A stretch of 64,000 bases of DNA from Colocasia esculenta (Eukaryota > Streptophyta > Magnoliopsida > Alismatales > Araceae), in assembly GCA_014218235.1 (NCBI GenBank), contig CM024753.1:4774001-4838000 (forward strand). Direction: 5' to 3'. This document shows, piece by piece, positions 49,798 to 61,992 of the stretch. Below the pieces are notes generated by a model. That model had not been told where the DNA came from. It worked only from the letters and a program-made list of their open reading frames with translations, and made no database searches. The position numbers and the translations under genes were made by a program. Within the stretch, counting starts at the first letter, position 1. Each line of letters starts with the position of its first letter.

Positions 49798-50005
49798 TTA
49801 CTTTGGCATTTCTTTGATTTGATTCTGCTCAGACCGCGCACCGCGGGAAAGTAAAACCCTGCTGCCTTGCGCAGTTGCGCGCCTTCGTCCTTCTCCCCGT
49901 GGAACCTTGGCAGTTGGACCTTGGCTGCCGCTTTCGCAGAATCGCAGTTGCGGCGTTGCCTCTGGGCTCCGGATTCCGATCTCCTCCTCGCAAAGTCGCA
50001 GGTAA
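49798..50005 (+). other. GC-rich 5' leader of hAT element, possible exon
   Basis: About 200 bp are GC-rich in AT-rich surroundings and end at GTCGCAGGTAAACC, a possible splice donor. A matching acceptor (TATTTTAG) lies directly before the transposase ATG at 51001. A spliced leader of ~1 kb is therefore plausible but unproven. Confidence 0.4.
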
Positions 50006-50614
50006 ACCGTGCAAACCTTTCTTAGCATGATAGCATCTCATAATAAAAAATATATATACAAGTAACAAGTTCGTTGAAACCTAACAAAAAGATAACTCTC
50101 ACATATGTCTATAAAAAATGAAAATCTCATGCGGGCTATCTATATATGAAAATCTCTGTCAAAATCCAATGATGTGACGAGGACGAGCTTTGACGATCTT
50201 GCAGTAACATTATTCAGGTTCATATGATCCTTATTATTGATGCTGTGCGTTTTCTTAAAGACCAGGTAAAAAATTTTAGCTAAAAATGGAAGCTAAGGTT
50301 TGAATAGGTTTTCTGATCATTTTTATTTAGATTTCAATATCAATATATTGAGTTTCATCATCTATCGATGTGTTTTGTATCAAGTTATATTTTTTAAATT
50401 TAATGATAATCTTTTTTATTTGATATGAATTACTATTGTTTATTAATTTTGAGAAAATTTTTGTTTCATAATAGTTGATTATTTATCCAATGGCGACCAA
50501 TGGCCTGTCAATAGCACGTCGACATTTCTTGCAAGTCTCTAACCTGTCGGTCCTTACGAATCAACACCTCACGACACCAAGGTAACATATTTATCTTTTA
50601 ATTTCTTCTATTTG

Positions 50615-50880
50615 AGATCCAGCGAGCCTGGGTGGTGGCTCATTTATTATGTAAAATATTTAATTTTTTATAATGTGATCCAGCGAGCCTGGGTGGTGGC
50701 TCATTTATTATGTAAAATATTTAATTTTTTATACTGTGATCCAGCGAGTCTGGGTGATAGCTCATTTATTTCATTTCTTATATTTATGATAAATCTGGGT
50801 GATTGCTCATTTGTTATATATAGTTTAATTGTTTTCATAATCCAGGTGATTGGTCATTTATTATATATAGTTTAATTTTT
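50615..50880. repeat. Tandem repeat inside hAT element, ~61-bp unit
   Basis: GATCCAGCGAGCCTGGGTGG starts at 50615 and 50677 and a variant at 50738. Two further degraded copies keep CTGGGTGATTGCTCATTT. The first two copies are nearly identical. Confidence 0.8.
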
Positions 50881-51000
50881 TTCATAATCCATAATGATTT
50901 GACAAGTTTTGATGTTGGTTCTATTTAGCTTTTAATACGTGGGAATGTAGATGTGGCCCCTACTAATATGTATGCATATATTTTTTGCTTGTTATTTTAG

Positions 51001-53390
51001 ATGGGAAAATCTTCTACAATCGAGTCATTTTTCAAAAGGAAGAATGTGGAAATTTCAGAAGTTAATGAAAACATTTCAAAAACTCCTAGGATTGAAATCA
51101 AAGATGATTTTGATATACATTCATTAGAACGAGATCTAGGATTGCGTCCACAGATTTGGGAATATTCTGTTAACCAGCGTGATGAAATTCGAAGAGCCTA
51201 TATAAAGTTTGGTCCGTATCAATATGAACTAATAAATTAAGTATCCAAAGTCCGGACAAGCAAGTCATCTTCGTAGTTTTCAAGCATCATGGTTTAAATT
51301 ATTTTCATCATGGATGGAATATTCTCCCAAGAAAGATGCAGCTTTTTGTTTACCTTGCTATTTATTCCATGCACAAGATGGACCTTCTGGATCAAATGTA
51401 TTTACTGTTGATGTGTTCAAAAATTGGAAGAAAGTGAGAGATGGCAAGAACTGTACTTTTTTATGTCATGTTGGACAAGATTCTTCTCCTCATAGAAATG
51501 CTGAAAAAGCATGTGATGATTTTATGAATCAAGCTATACACATTGACAAAAGTTTTTCTAAGTTTACAGCTCAACAAATCACAGAGAATCTACTTAGATT
51601 AAAAGCTTCTATTGATGTAATCAGATGGCTTGCATTTCAAGGATGTGCTTAGAGGTCATGATGAAAGCATAACATCAAAGAATCGTGGAAATTTTCACGA
51701 ATTACTAAGTTTTGTGTCATCATACAATGATAAAATTGCAGAAGTTTTAGAGAAAGCTCCGCAAAATGCCTCGTACACATCATCAAGAGTGCAAAAAGAA
51801 ATTCTACAAGTTCTATCAGTTAAAATCAAAACTGCTATTCGTGGAGAAATTGGTGGTGCAAAATTTTGTGTGATAGTTGATGAAGCTCGAGATGAATCCA
51901 AAAAAGAGCAAATGTCTGTAGTTTTGAGATTTGTTGACAAAAATGGATTTGTACGAGAGCGTTTCTTTGGACTTGTTCATGTTAAAGATACTACTGCATT
52001 GACATTGAAAGAAGAATTATTTGTTATTCTCTCTCGGTATAATCTTGATGTTCAGAATATTCGAGGACAAGGTTATGGTGGTGCAAGCAATATGCGAGGA
52101 GAGTGGCATGGTTTACAGGCTTTAATTTCAACTGTATGTCCATATGCTTATTACATTCATTGCATGGCGCATCGTCTGCAATTGGCATTAGTTGCTGCTT
52201 CAAAGGAGGTGATTCCTATTCATCACTTTTTTAATAATTTAACCTCCATCATCAATATTGTTGTAGCTTCATGTAAGCGTCATGATCAGTTAAAAGCTGC
52301 TCAGGCTGCAGATGTTGCTCATTTAATTACTATCAATGAGCTTGAGACTGGAAAATGACTTAATCAAATTGGTACATTACAGAGAGCAGGTGATACTCGT
52401 TGGAGTTCACACTTAAATTCGATTTCTAGCTTGATAAAAATGTTTAGTGCCACATGTACAGTTTTACTCAATATTATTGATGATGGAGCTACACCTGCCC
52501 AACGTGGAGATATAGATGCAGCTTATGAAGCATTAATCTCTTACGAATTCATCTTCATTTTGCATCTTATGAAAGAAATTTTGGGCATTTCTGATCAACT
52601 TTGTCAAGCTTTGCAGAGGCAATCTCAAGATATTTTGAATGCTATACATCTTGTTTCATCTACAAAAGCACTCATTCAGAAATTAAGAGATGAAAGATGG
52701 GATGAATTATTTTCTATTGTGAACTCTTTTTGTGCAATGCACAATATTGATGTGCCAGATCTCAGTACTTTGTATATTTTAAGAAGAGGTAGAGTTCAAC
52801 ATCAACAAGATGAAATTACACTTGAGCATCATTATAAAGTGGACATTTTTAATGCTGTGATAGACACTCAAATGCAAGAATTGAATAATCAATTTAATGA
52901 TCGTCTTATGGTGTTACTCATTCTTAGCTCAGCTTTAGATCCACGAGAGATGTTTGTATCATTCAGAGTTAATGATGTTTGTAAGTTGGCAGAAAAGTTT
53001 TATCGACAAGACTTCACAGAACAAGAGATCATGCAATTGAGGATACAGTTAGAGCACTTTGAGTTTGTACGACAACATCAAGAATTTAAAAGCTTGTCCA
53101 CTATTTATGATCTATGTCAGTGGCTGGTGAAAACAAGAAAATCAGAAATATATCCACTTGTGTACAGAGTCTTGACTTTTATTCTCACTCTTCCAGTTTC
53201 CACAGCTACAATAGAACGATCATTTTCAGCTATGAAGATTATCAAGAACAAGCTTCGCAACAAGATGGAAGATGATTTTTTATCTGATTGTTTGATCATC
53301 TATATTGAGAAGGAAATTGCTGAAATTTTTAGCATAGATTCAATTATAGATGATTTTCGTGACTTGAAAGAACGAAGAGCTTTATTCTGA
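51001..53390 (+). pseudogene. hAT transposase (TTF-finger/ZMYM1-like), broken
   Basis: The start is the ATG at 51001 (MGKSSTIESFFKR), directly after TATTTTAG. A TTF-type zinc finger region lies around 51310-51520 (AFCLPCYLF). Next comes the DUF4371-like transposase core with IVDEARDES near 51870 and RGQGYGGASNM near 52065, the last with the invariant glycines. The DTRWSSH motif is near 52395. The C-terminal hAT dimerisation domain reads LPVSTATIERSFS at 53190-53230. Breaks: one extra base near 51236, two bases missing near 51650, and an in-frame stop at 52356. In intact relatives the protein cuts the element out and reinserts it in the nucleus. This copy would need help from another. Confidence 0.9.
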
Positions 53391-54105
53391 TAGATCACAT
53401 GTGATTTAATTTAAGGTATTTTACTTTTTCACATCTTCTTATTTTGGCCCCCCTTATATTTCATCCTGCGTCCGCCCCTGCGGGCCGTGATGCTGCCACT
53501 ACAGCGGGCTTCGGGAGCGGTTTCGCATCGGTGACGAATACGAGATCATCGACGCGAAGGAAGGAGAGTCGTACCTGGTGAACAAACCAGGTTGCCTTCC
53601 CCTCTTCGTGGATTATATGGAGGCGGGACTCCGGCTGCCGCTGCCGGAGGTGGCAAAGGCGCTGCTAAACCGGTGGGGAGTTTCTTCGATCCAACTAATG
53701 CCAAACACGTGGAGATACATCTGCATCTTCAGTGTTATTTGCAGAATAAAGCAGATCCGAGGCTCGGCGGATGTGTTCCGAGCACATTTTAAGCTTTCTG
53801 CTTTGCGGTCGTCGAGGGCGGACGTCTACTACGTCAAGCACCGAACGGATAGGATGCACATACAACTGTCCGACAAATACTCCAACAACAAAGGTTGGAT
53901 GGACAGGTTGTTCTTGTCCGGCGTCGGGACGGTGCAGAGTGGGGGTTCCCCACCGTTATCCGATCAGCGCAGAGGGATAGCTTCCCCAAGCTGATCCAAG
54001 ATGAGACGAGGGCCTCAGATAGCCTACTCCATGCCGGTGTGAGAAATGGAGAGGGCTACTTGACAGAGTTCTTGCTTTTTCGGCATGGTCTGAGAAAACA
54101 ATGGA

Positions 54106-54177
54106 GTAAGTGCTCGAACTTATTTTGTTGTGCACCGGTTCGGTAACTATGTTCTAACAACTTCCTCCTTTTTGCAG
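54106..54177 (+). other. Predicted 72-bp intron in the antisense gene
   Basis: The donor GTAAGT at 54106 and acceptor TTTTTGCAG ending at 54177 enclose a branch-point-like TTCTAAC (54151-54157). Joining the exons keeps one reading frame across the gap, whereas unspliced reading stops within the intron. The intron is on the plus strand, so it would be removed only from antisense transcripts. Confidence 0.7.
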
Positions 54178-56090
54178 CCGCTGCGGAGTTGGAAGTTGGG
54201 AGAGATCAAGAGGCGAACGAGGATTTCGCCGAACAGATCCCAGTTATGGCCCACATGGTATATGAGGACGACGACATCGCTGCTGTTGTCCGGGTCCCCT
54301 CGGCTGTGAGGGTTGGTACTGCGGTAACGACCACATTGGTGGCGCCTTCACCCGCCAAGGGACGCCTGGAAAGCACACGGGCCCCTAAGAAGGGGCTCAA
54401 AAAGATTCGTTTGAAGAAGAAGGCCACCATCAAGGTGGTTTCAGAAGGAGCTCGGCCTTCGTTCGAGGAGGGCGAAGGGGCGGCTCGGCCTTCCGCCGCT
54501 GTAAAGAAGAGGTCGACGCTGCTCGACGAGGGCGCGGAGGACGCAGACCAGCTCCGAGCTCGGAAGAAGAAGAGGCTGGTCTGTGCTGCCCCTCAGCGCA
54601 GTGAGGAGGGGACTGAAGAGGAGGCTGATGAGGCACAGTTGCTGTTGCGCAAGAAGCGCAAGGTCGCTGGGTCGGCCGAACAGGATGCACCGCGGATGCC
54701 CCCCGTGGTCCGTCCTGAGGTCGCGCAGAGGATGGCGACTGAGCTCGGGCTAGTCATAGTAAGCGACGGGTCAGAGAGTTCTGCTGAAGAGCAGAGGGAA
54801 GTGTCCGCGCTGCCGGGCCCCAACGAGGGCCGCGAAGAGGAAGTCACCCGAACAGCGGCGTCGAGCACCGAAGTCGCCGAACAGGATGTTGTAGGCGACG
54901 CTACAGAGACCTTTGCTCGAAGGGGCGAAGGTAATGAAGAGACTTCCGTTGCAAGAGAGGAGACCTCTCCGCGCCTCGAGGTGCCAGAGAAGGGTGTCCC
55001 TGAGGAGGCGGTTGCTTTGGCTACGGGGGCCACTCCTACCGGGGAGACGCCTGCTCCACCAAAGGAAGTTGTCGAAGTTGCTGTGGCCCCCCTGCCCCCC
55101 ACAAAGATGGTTGCGGTAATGGAAATACCGTCAACCACTTTGGGGTCCATGGAAGTTGGAGAAGCCGCGTAAGGGGCCGAGGAGATGGCCCTGGTGACAG
55201 AGGGCCGTGGAGAGGTTGCTGATGCTGCTGCTGAGCCCTCTAAGAGGGAGGAAATCTCCAACGAGCGACCAAACGCCACCGAGGAGGTCGTCAGCTCTGG
55301 GGAGGACCGGAGACCTCTCTCCACGGTATTGAAGGGGAAGTAGTCTGAGCTCCCCTCGCAGGCGATGCTGGAAGCTACGCTGGGAAGGCTTGGGAGCGAT
55401 GCTTCAAGGGGTCTGCCCTCGTGCCCGTCCACATCCTATCTGGATAGGATGGCACGGTGTCAAGACCTGAACCCGGAGAAGACCCTCGAGTATTCCAGTG
55501 CAGCCTACCGCCCAGGGCACCTCTCCGAACATGATGAAGATGACCACGTCGACGTGGGAGAGTTGGTGGACGACATCACGAGCTCGATGGGCCTTTTAAA
55601 GAAGCTCGCCTTGCATGCCCAGAACCAGGAGCAGATGTGGGAGGCGGAAACGGCCTTCTGCGATGATCTGGTCACCAAGCACCGAGCTCGCGAAGCTGAT
55701 CTGCTGAAGGAGGTGAGAAGCCTCCAAGATGCCCTCTAAGCGTCCAAGCTCAACCTGACCGTTGCCCGTGCCGAAAAGGAGGCAATCGCGAAGGTGTTAG
55801 CTGAAGCAAGGGCTCAAGGAGTGGCGGAGTATAAAGAAGGTCCTGACTTTAAAAAGGACCTAGAGCAGTTCGGGGTTCGTTGTTACAAGGTGGGCCTCGA
55901 AGCCGGAAAGGAGTTCGGGGAGAAGCTTGCTTGGACAGAGCGTGCCCGAGAAGCTTTCGAGGCTGCTGCAGGGGAGTGCCGGCGTCACACTCAGGACGCG
56001 CGTTTGGATGGAGTGCACTTTGCCCAGTTCCAGTCAGGGCGAATGCCTCCTTCAAACGATGGCATCGGTTCCTCCAGGCAGGAACCTTGA

Positions 56091-56439
56091 ATATCCTTTC
56101 CTTCTTTTTTTGGCAGCTCTGCCAAAACGAGCTTTTGTACAAAGTCTGAATAGACTTCCTCTTTTAAGAAAAATGGCTTCGCTTTTTCTATCTCCTTACC
56201 TTGCAAGTCTTCTGTCCAAACCGGAATTCGTTGGTCGTTTAGAAGTGTTCGCAATTACCGCACAGGTCGTTATGAACTACGAGTGTTCTAACCTGGGGTG
56301 TTTGCGGAACATCTTCATGCTAGGAGATGTCGTTTCATCCTTGTGAACTAGAGATATTGAGATAAGGATGTTTTAGACTTCATCTCTAGCCGATCAAAAG
56401 AACTGGTAGGAGAGAAGTAGGATGCCGAACAGAAGGCTT
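56091..56439. other. Spacer between antisense gene and pol
   Basis: About 350 bp separate the two convergent genes. It contains a T-rich part near 56100-56125. I see no further coding sequence. Confidence 0.5.
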
Positions 56440-59400
56440 TTATAAATAATAAGCCTTCAAATTAGATACATGCCAAGTGCTGGGTATGGCCCCGCCACTA
56501 GGAGTAGTTAGCTTGTAAGAGCCTTTTCCAAGGACCTGGATGGCCTGATAAGGTCCTTCCCACTTGGGGGCAAGTTTGTCGGCTGCTCTTCGGGGATCCG
56601 ATGCCGAGCAGCGGCAAAGAACAAAGTCCCCTTCGAAGAAGTGCATTTCCCGAACACGGGAGTTATAATACTGCGCAAGGCGCTGTTGATAAGAAACTAG
56701 TCTGATGCTGGCGTCGTTTTGGCATTCGCCAAGCATGTCTAGGTTTTCCCTGAGCGCGCGATTATTGGAGGCCTCATCGAAGTGAGTTGTCCAGAGAGTG
56801 GGGAGAGCCACTTCCAGAGGTACGACGGCCTCTGTGCCGTAGGCCAAATGAAAAGGGGTCTCCCTTGTGGCTACCCGAGCAGTTGTTCAGTGACACCACA
56901 ACACATTAGGGAGCTCGTCAATCCACGAGCTACCAGCAGCTTCGACTCTCGTGCGGATCCCGTGCAGCAACGTACGGTTGGCGTTTTCGACCAAACCGTT
57001 GGCCTGAGGATGTGCCACGGAAGTGAAGTGGTTGTAGATGCCAAGTTCAGTGCACTTCTTCTTGAAGAAGGTGCTATCGAATTGTTTCCCGTTGTCGGAG
57101 ATAATCACCCTTGGGTTGCCAAACCTGCAGAGGAGGTTCTTCCAAACAAACTTCCACGCGGCTTGTTCGGTGATTATGGTAACGGGTTCTGCTTCGACCC
57201 ACTTGGTGAAGTAGTCGTTGGCCACGAACAAGAACTTCTTCCGACCCTGGGCCTCTGGGAAGGGACCCAGTATATCAATGCCCCTCCTAGCAAAAGGGCG
57301 AGGCTCAAACAGCGTATGAAGTTGTTCGGCCGGTTGCTTAATGAGCAGTCCGAACATCTGGCATTCCGGGCACCTTCTGACAAAAGACATACAATCCTTT
57401 TGCAGAGAGGGCCACCAGAATCCTGCTCGGATGATGCTGCGTGCCAGCATTCTGCCCCCCAAGTGGCTTCCGCACAACCCCTTATGAACCTCTTCGGTAA
57501 CCGCTAGGGCCTCTTCAGGGCTGAGACACCGTAAGAGGGGTCTTGAAAGGGACTGTCGGTAGAGCTTGCCTTCTATGAGGGTGAAATGCTGAGAACGCAG
57601 TCTGACCTTCCGAGCTTCGCCCTGCTCAGGGGGAAGCTCGCCTCGAAGCAGATAGGCCAAGAGAGGGTCCATCCAGCTCGGAGCTGGGGGGTCGGACCCA
57701 ATGGCTGCTACATCCACTTCAGTGCTCGGTGCAATGAGCTCTTCAATGAATACAGAGCGAGAAGGGGCGATGTCACCTGAAGATGCCAGCTTGGCAAGTG
57801 CATCGGCTCGCACATTTTGCTCCCGTGGAATGTGCATGACTTCGAAGTAGAGGAGGCCATCTGCTTGGCTCTTGACCTGTTGATGGTGCTGGGCCATTCG
57901 TGGCTCCCTTGCTTCGAACTGTCCGTTCACCTGGCCGGCAACCAATTGGGAGTCACTGAAGGCCCTGAGTCGAAGGGCTCCGAGGTGCCTCGCCATTCGG
58001 ATTCCGGACAGTAGCGCTTCATATTCGGCCACATTGTTGGAGGCCGCAAAACAAAACCGAAGGGCATATTGGAACTCTAAACCCTCCGGAGAGGTGAGGA
58101 CCAGGCCAACTCCGCTCCCTGTGACACATGAGGATCCATCGACGTAGAGCTCCTATGGGGGCTCATCGGCCAGTGGAGGATCCTGCTCGGTAGGGAGGGT
58201 ACATTCCGCGACGAAATCCGCCAATGCTTGTGCTTTAATGGAAGTCCTTGGACGGTAGCTGATGTCGAATTTGCCTAGCTCAATGGCCCATTTAATGAGC
58301 CGGCCTGAAGCTTCCGGTCGCTGCAGAATAGACTTCAGCGGCTGATTGGTGAGAACCGTTAAGGAGTGGGCCTGAAAGTAGGGCCTGAGCTTCCGAGCAG
58401 CCGTGACCAGGGCAAGGGCGAGTTTTTCTACTCGAGGGTACCTCCTTTCAGCTTCTTGAAGGACCCTGCTGATGTAGTAAACGGGGCTCTGGGCCGCTCC
58501 CTCCTCTCTGATCAACACTGCACTGATGGAGTGCTCGGTAACCGAAAGGTATACGAACAAAGGCTCCCCGAGCACAGGTTTTGAGAGGACAGGTGGGGCT
58601 GCGAGATAGGCCTTCAACTATGCGAAGGCGGCCTCACAGTCCTCAGTCCACCGTACATGCCCCCCTTGTTGTGAAGAGCCTCTGGGTCCTCGCAGCAATT
58701 TGAAGAAGGTGAAGCTCCTCTCTGCTGCTCGGGACATGAACCAGTTGAGTGCGGCTAGCCTTCCAGTCAGACGCGGGACGTCGCATACCGTTATTGGGCT
58801 GCTCATTTTAAGTATTGCTTGGATCTTCTTAGGGTTGGCCTCTATTCCTCTATTCGAAACGAGGAAGCCGAGGAACTTCCCTGAGTGTACTCCAAACGCA
58901 CACTTGGCTGGGTTGAGCTTCATATTGTACCTTCGCAAAGTTGCGAAGGTCTCTTCTAGGTCAAAAATGTGGTCGGTGCTCGGAAGCGTTTTGACCAACA
59001 TGTCGTTGACGTAGACCTCTATATTGCACCCAATTTGCTGCTCGAACATTTTATTGACCAATCACTGGTATGTTGCGCCCGCGTTTTTGAGACCGAAGGG
59101 TATCCTGGTGAAACAGTATAACCCCAGGTCTATGACAAACGTGGTGGCGTCCTGATCCGGGGGATGCATACTGATCTGATGATACCCATAGTAGGCATCC
59201 AAGAAGCTGAGGAGCTCGTGCCCGGATGTAGCGTCTACCAGCTGATCGATGCGAGGCAGTGGGAAGTTATCCTTGGGCGTCGCTTTGTTAAGGTCCTTGT
59301 AATCCACACATACGCACCATTTACCAGTGGCTTTGCGTACGAGGACCACGTTGGAGATCCATCTTCGGTATTGGGCTTCCCGGAGGAGCCCAACTGCTCG

Positions 59401-60113
59401 GCTTTTGACAACGTGATCACGGATCACGGTCTGCCGCTCTTCGTTGACGGGTCCCTCCTTTGCTAAATCGGCGGGACCCGTGGATCCAGCCGGAGGTGAT
59501 GCACCATTACCTCTGGAGGGATGCCTGGAAATTCATCGTCGGACCACGCGAACACGTCCAGATTAGCTAACAAGAAATTTCTATACCGCTGCTGCTCTGC
59601 TTCCGCTAGTAACGTGCCAATGTACAGGACGTGTTCGGGGTTGCCATCAACTTGGACTGGAAGTAGGTCTTCGGCAGGAGTTCCGCAGCTTGTGGAAGGT
59701 TGGTCGACTGGTGGGGGAACAGGTGTTGGATCCGCGAGTGGCTGCTTGTCCCTTAGAGAAAGGACATAACACCGTTGAGACTCGCACTGGCATCCAAGCA
59801 CCTTGCCGACCCCACATGGGGTAGGGAACTTCATTTTCTGATGGAGGGATGAAGGCACCGCCTTGATCCACCCGATCAGACCTCTACCAAGGATCGCATT
59901 GTATCCAGGCATATTCCTGATGATCAAGAAATCCACCACTTTGGTCACACACTTCGGAGCCATCCCGAGGGTGATCGGGAGGCAAACTCTACCCATAGGC
60001 TGAACCGACACCCCCGAGAAGCCGAACAGGGGAGATTCTACAGGGGTGAGCTGGTCAGTTTTTAGGCCCATACAGAGATAACAATCGTAACCAACACGTC
60101 GGGGGCACTTCAA
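56440..60113 (-). pseudogene. Tat pol: protease, RT, two RNase H domains, integrase, broken
   Basis: Read on the minus strand, the protease region is at ~60110-59850 with YNAILGRGLI. RT is at ~59430-58650. Its catalytic motif reads YVNDML near 59010 where relatives have YVDD. RNase H follows to ~58180. A second, archaeal-type RNase H starts ELYVDGSS at ~58150 and has NNVAEYEALLSG and FSDSQLVAGQ. Integrase has the HHCC finger (CPECQMF), IDILGPF, SDNGKQF and the AYGTEAVVPLE tail; the natural stop is at 56440 after LKAYYL. Breaks: a one-base shift near 59465 and in-frame stops at 59062, 58618, 58153 and 56887, plus a frame change from gag near 60113 at the protease site. Integrase and RNase H motifs are otherwise well kept. 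Confidence 0.92.
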
Positions 60114-61935
60114 TTATCTACCAGAATCCTGTGCACATTACAGTGATTGATGGTTGCCGAAACGACCAACGCATTAGTGCGCGGGGTGGTAACCCCTACA
60201 AGATCTTCGTCTGAGAAGGTTATGGCCCCCTCAGACTGTGCGTGCGCGGGACTAGGGGGATAAGGAGCCCGCCAAGGTATCGACGGTCTGTCCACGACAT
60301 GCACTCGCCTTGCGTAGTCGCGTCGGCTCTGAGTTCTCTCTCCGCCTGCACCGAACCCTCCTGCGATCACGTTGATTTCCTGCCAGTTGGGCTCATTGTT
60401 GATCGGCTGCTCGGGAGTCCGCTCTCGGCGCCTGGGGCGGTCTTCATTCCGGCGCACGAACCGTCCAAGGTAGCCGCGCTTAATGAGGGATTCGATTTCG
60501 TCTTTCAGCTGGCGGCATTCGGAGGTGTCGTGGTCGCAGTCGCGGTGGAAGCGACAGTACTACTCCTGGTTGCGTCGCCAGGGATCGGAGCGTATCCTTG
60601 GTGGCCACCGAACATATGGTTCGTGTCTACTCTCCGCCAGGATCTGTTCGGGTGCCGCCGTCAGCGGTGTGTAGTCGGTGAAGGGGCGTGGTCAGCAAGG
60701 TGAGTAATCGTTGCACCGCCCTTTCTTCCGATCGCGGTTGGAACCGTTGTCGGAAGGCCTCTTCTTGTCCGTCGACTCCCCGTGCTCCGCCCGGCCAATA
60801 GTCAGACTTTCTTCACACGCCGCGTGGCGTTGTGAAGTGGAGAGGAGCTCAGCAAGAGTGCAAGGCTGCTGCACTCCCAGCGTCCTCTGCAGGAAACCAT
60901 CACGAGTGCCCTGAATCAGGGCACTGGTGGCTAACGGGACATCGAGGCGTGGGATGCGGAGCGCCTCGGTCTAGAACCTCTTGACGTAGTCCCAGAGCGC
61001 TTCTCCCTTCTTTTGTTGAACAGCAAGAAGGGAGGCCGCGGTGCGCGGCTGCGATCTTCCCCCCAGGAAGTTGTCCCGAAAGGACTTTTTCAGCTGGTGG
61101 AAGGATGAGATGGAACCTACGAGGAGGGCTTCGAACCAAGCCCGAGCAGTTTCCTTCAAGGTGGCCAGAAAGGCCCGGCATTTGGCCGCATCAGATGCTC
61201 CGTGGAACACCATATGCGACTCAAACCCATAGATGTGATCTGCGGAATCAGAAGTACCGTCATACGGCGCGATGGCAGGTAGAGGGAGTTCGGGAGAGAC
61301 CCGAGCCTCCAGGATCTCCGCAATGAATGGGGAGCGGAAGTTCAGGTCCTCTTCGGCCGGAGCCTTTCCCTCAGCACGCTGGACCATTGCGTCCACACGA
61401 CGTTCCAGGTCAACGACGCGGCGCAAGCGCCTGGCCAACTCCTATTCGAAGTTGGCCGAATCCGCACGGCCAAACTTGTGGGAGTTGGCTCCCACGACCG
61501 AGAGCGGCAGGTGTGAGACCGCCGCAGAACGATGGGGCGAACGGCCACGGCGCTCCGGGGCTTGCTCACCAGACGGAGCACGGCGCGACCTCCGCGGTGA
61601 ATCAGCGTGCTGCTCCTGAATCGACCCTGCCGGGGCAGGAGGCACGCGCGATCGTCGGTGAGATGATTCTGCCTGGCGCTCCTGTGGAACGGAGGATGCC
61701 GAGGCCGGCTGCCCGGCAAGTTCGGCCTGGAGGCCCAAGCAGATGCCTGTCAACTGTTGCATCTGTCCCCGGAGTTCGGCCATCTCCAAGGCGGTTGCAG
61801 GCACGACGGCGGCGGGCACTGGGACGCCCCTGGTCGCGATAGCAGGGGCTACAGTGACGTCGACGAGGGGGAGCGCGTTGACGGGAGTCCACCTGCGACT
61901 GGCGGGACCTCGTCATACAGCTCCCTATGTTCTAG
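60110..61935 (-). pseudogene. Tat gag, broken
   Basis: The main frame shows a Gln/Ala/Arg-rich N-terminal part (61819-61442) and then the retrotransposon gag domain (61438-60870), with YDGTSDSADHIYGFES, RAFLATLKETARAWF and FLQRTLGVQQ. A knuckle-like stretch follows near 60550-60480 (YCRFHRDCDHDTSEC). The frame continues to VHRILVDN at 60113, the beginning of the protease site, where it ends. In-frame stops are at 61442, 60971 and 60692, and another lies near 60560. A candidate start (MACERSSY) is near 61957 in a different frame and runs into a stop, so the N-terminus is uncertain. Confidence 0.85.
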
Positions 61936-61970
61936 TACGAGGATCGTTCGCAAGCCATGACTGTTGATCC

Positions 61971-61990
61971 TTCCCACAGACGGCGCCAAA
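61971..61990 (-). other. PBS of Tat element
   Basis: Read on the minus strand, TTTTGGCGCCGTCTGTGGGA follows the LTR end after a short gap. TGGCGCCGTCTGTGGG is a common primer-site pattern in Tat and Athila elements. Confidence 0.85.
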
Positions 61991-61992
61991 AG

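Larger units (their letters stand above)
49580..53480 (+). mobile_element. hAT transposon (3.9 kb) nested in the Tat antisense gene
   Basis: The ends are CAGGGGCGGACGCATG on the left and, inverted, CAGGGGCGGACGCAGG on the right. Target duplications CGGGCCGC (49572-49579) and CGGGCCGT (53481-53488) are 8 bp with one mismatch, as expected for hAT. It carries a decayed transposase of the TTF-finger/ZMYM1-like type. Removing it and one target copy restores continuity of the antisense gene, which confirms the borders. Confidence 0.93.
49507..56090 (+). pseudogene. Antisense gene of Tat element (Transposase_28-type plus coiled coil), interrupted
   Basis: The start is the ATG at 49507 (MANKGKAVTV). 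The first 24 codons are followed by the hAT insertion (49580-53480). The rest of the N-terminal domain is at 53489-54105 and contains KPGCLPLFVDY, NTWRYICIF and RDGAEWGFPTV. It fits the plant family called putative gypsy-type transposon protein (Transposase_28). An intron at 54106-54177 joins it, in phase, to exon 2, which encodes a Lys/Glu/Ala-rich low-complexity stretch and then a coiled coil (55560-55980). It lies tail to tail with pol. Breaks: one base missing near 53913, and in-frame stops at 55170, 55341 and 55737. Antisense extra genes are known in Tat elements; their role is not established. Confidence 0.75.

Noticed and set aside
54189..55172. 327-codon Lys/Glu-rich frame as a stand-alone host gene
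   Set aside because: It begins just after a splice acceptor, is in phase with the preceding Transposase_28-type exon, and lies inside the Tat element between pol and LTR.
56782..57507. 241-codon plus-strand frame opposite Tat integrase
   Set aside because: It is the mirror of the integrase region, which has all family motifs on the minus strand.
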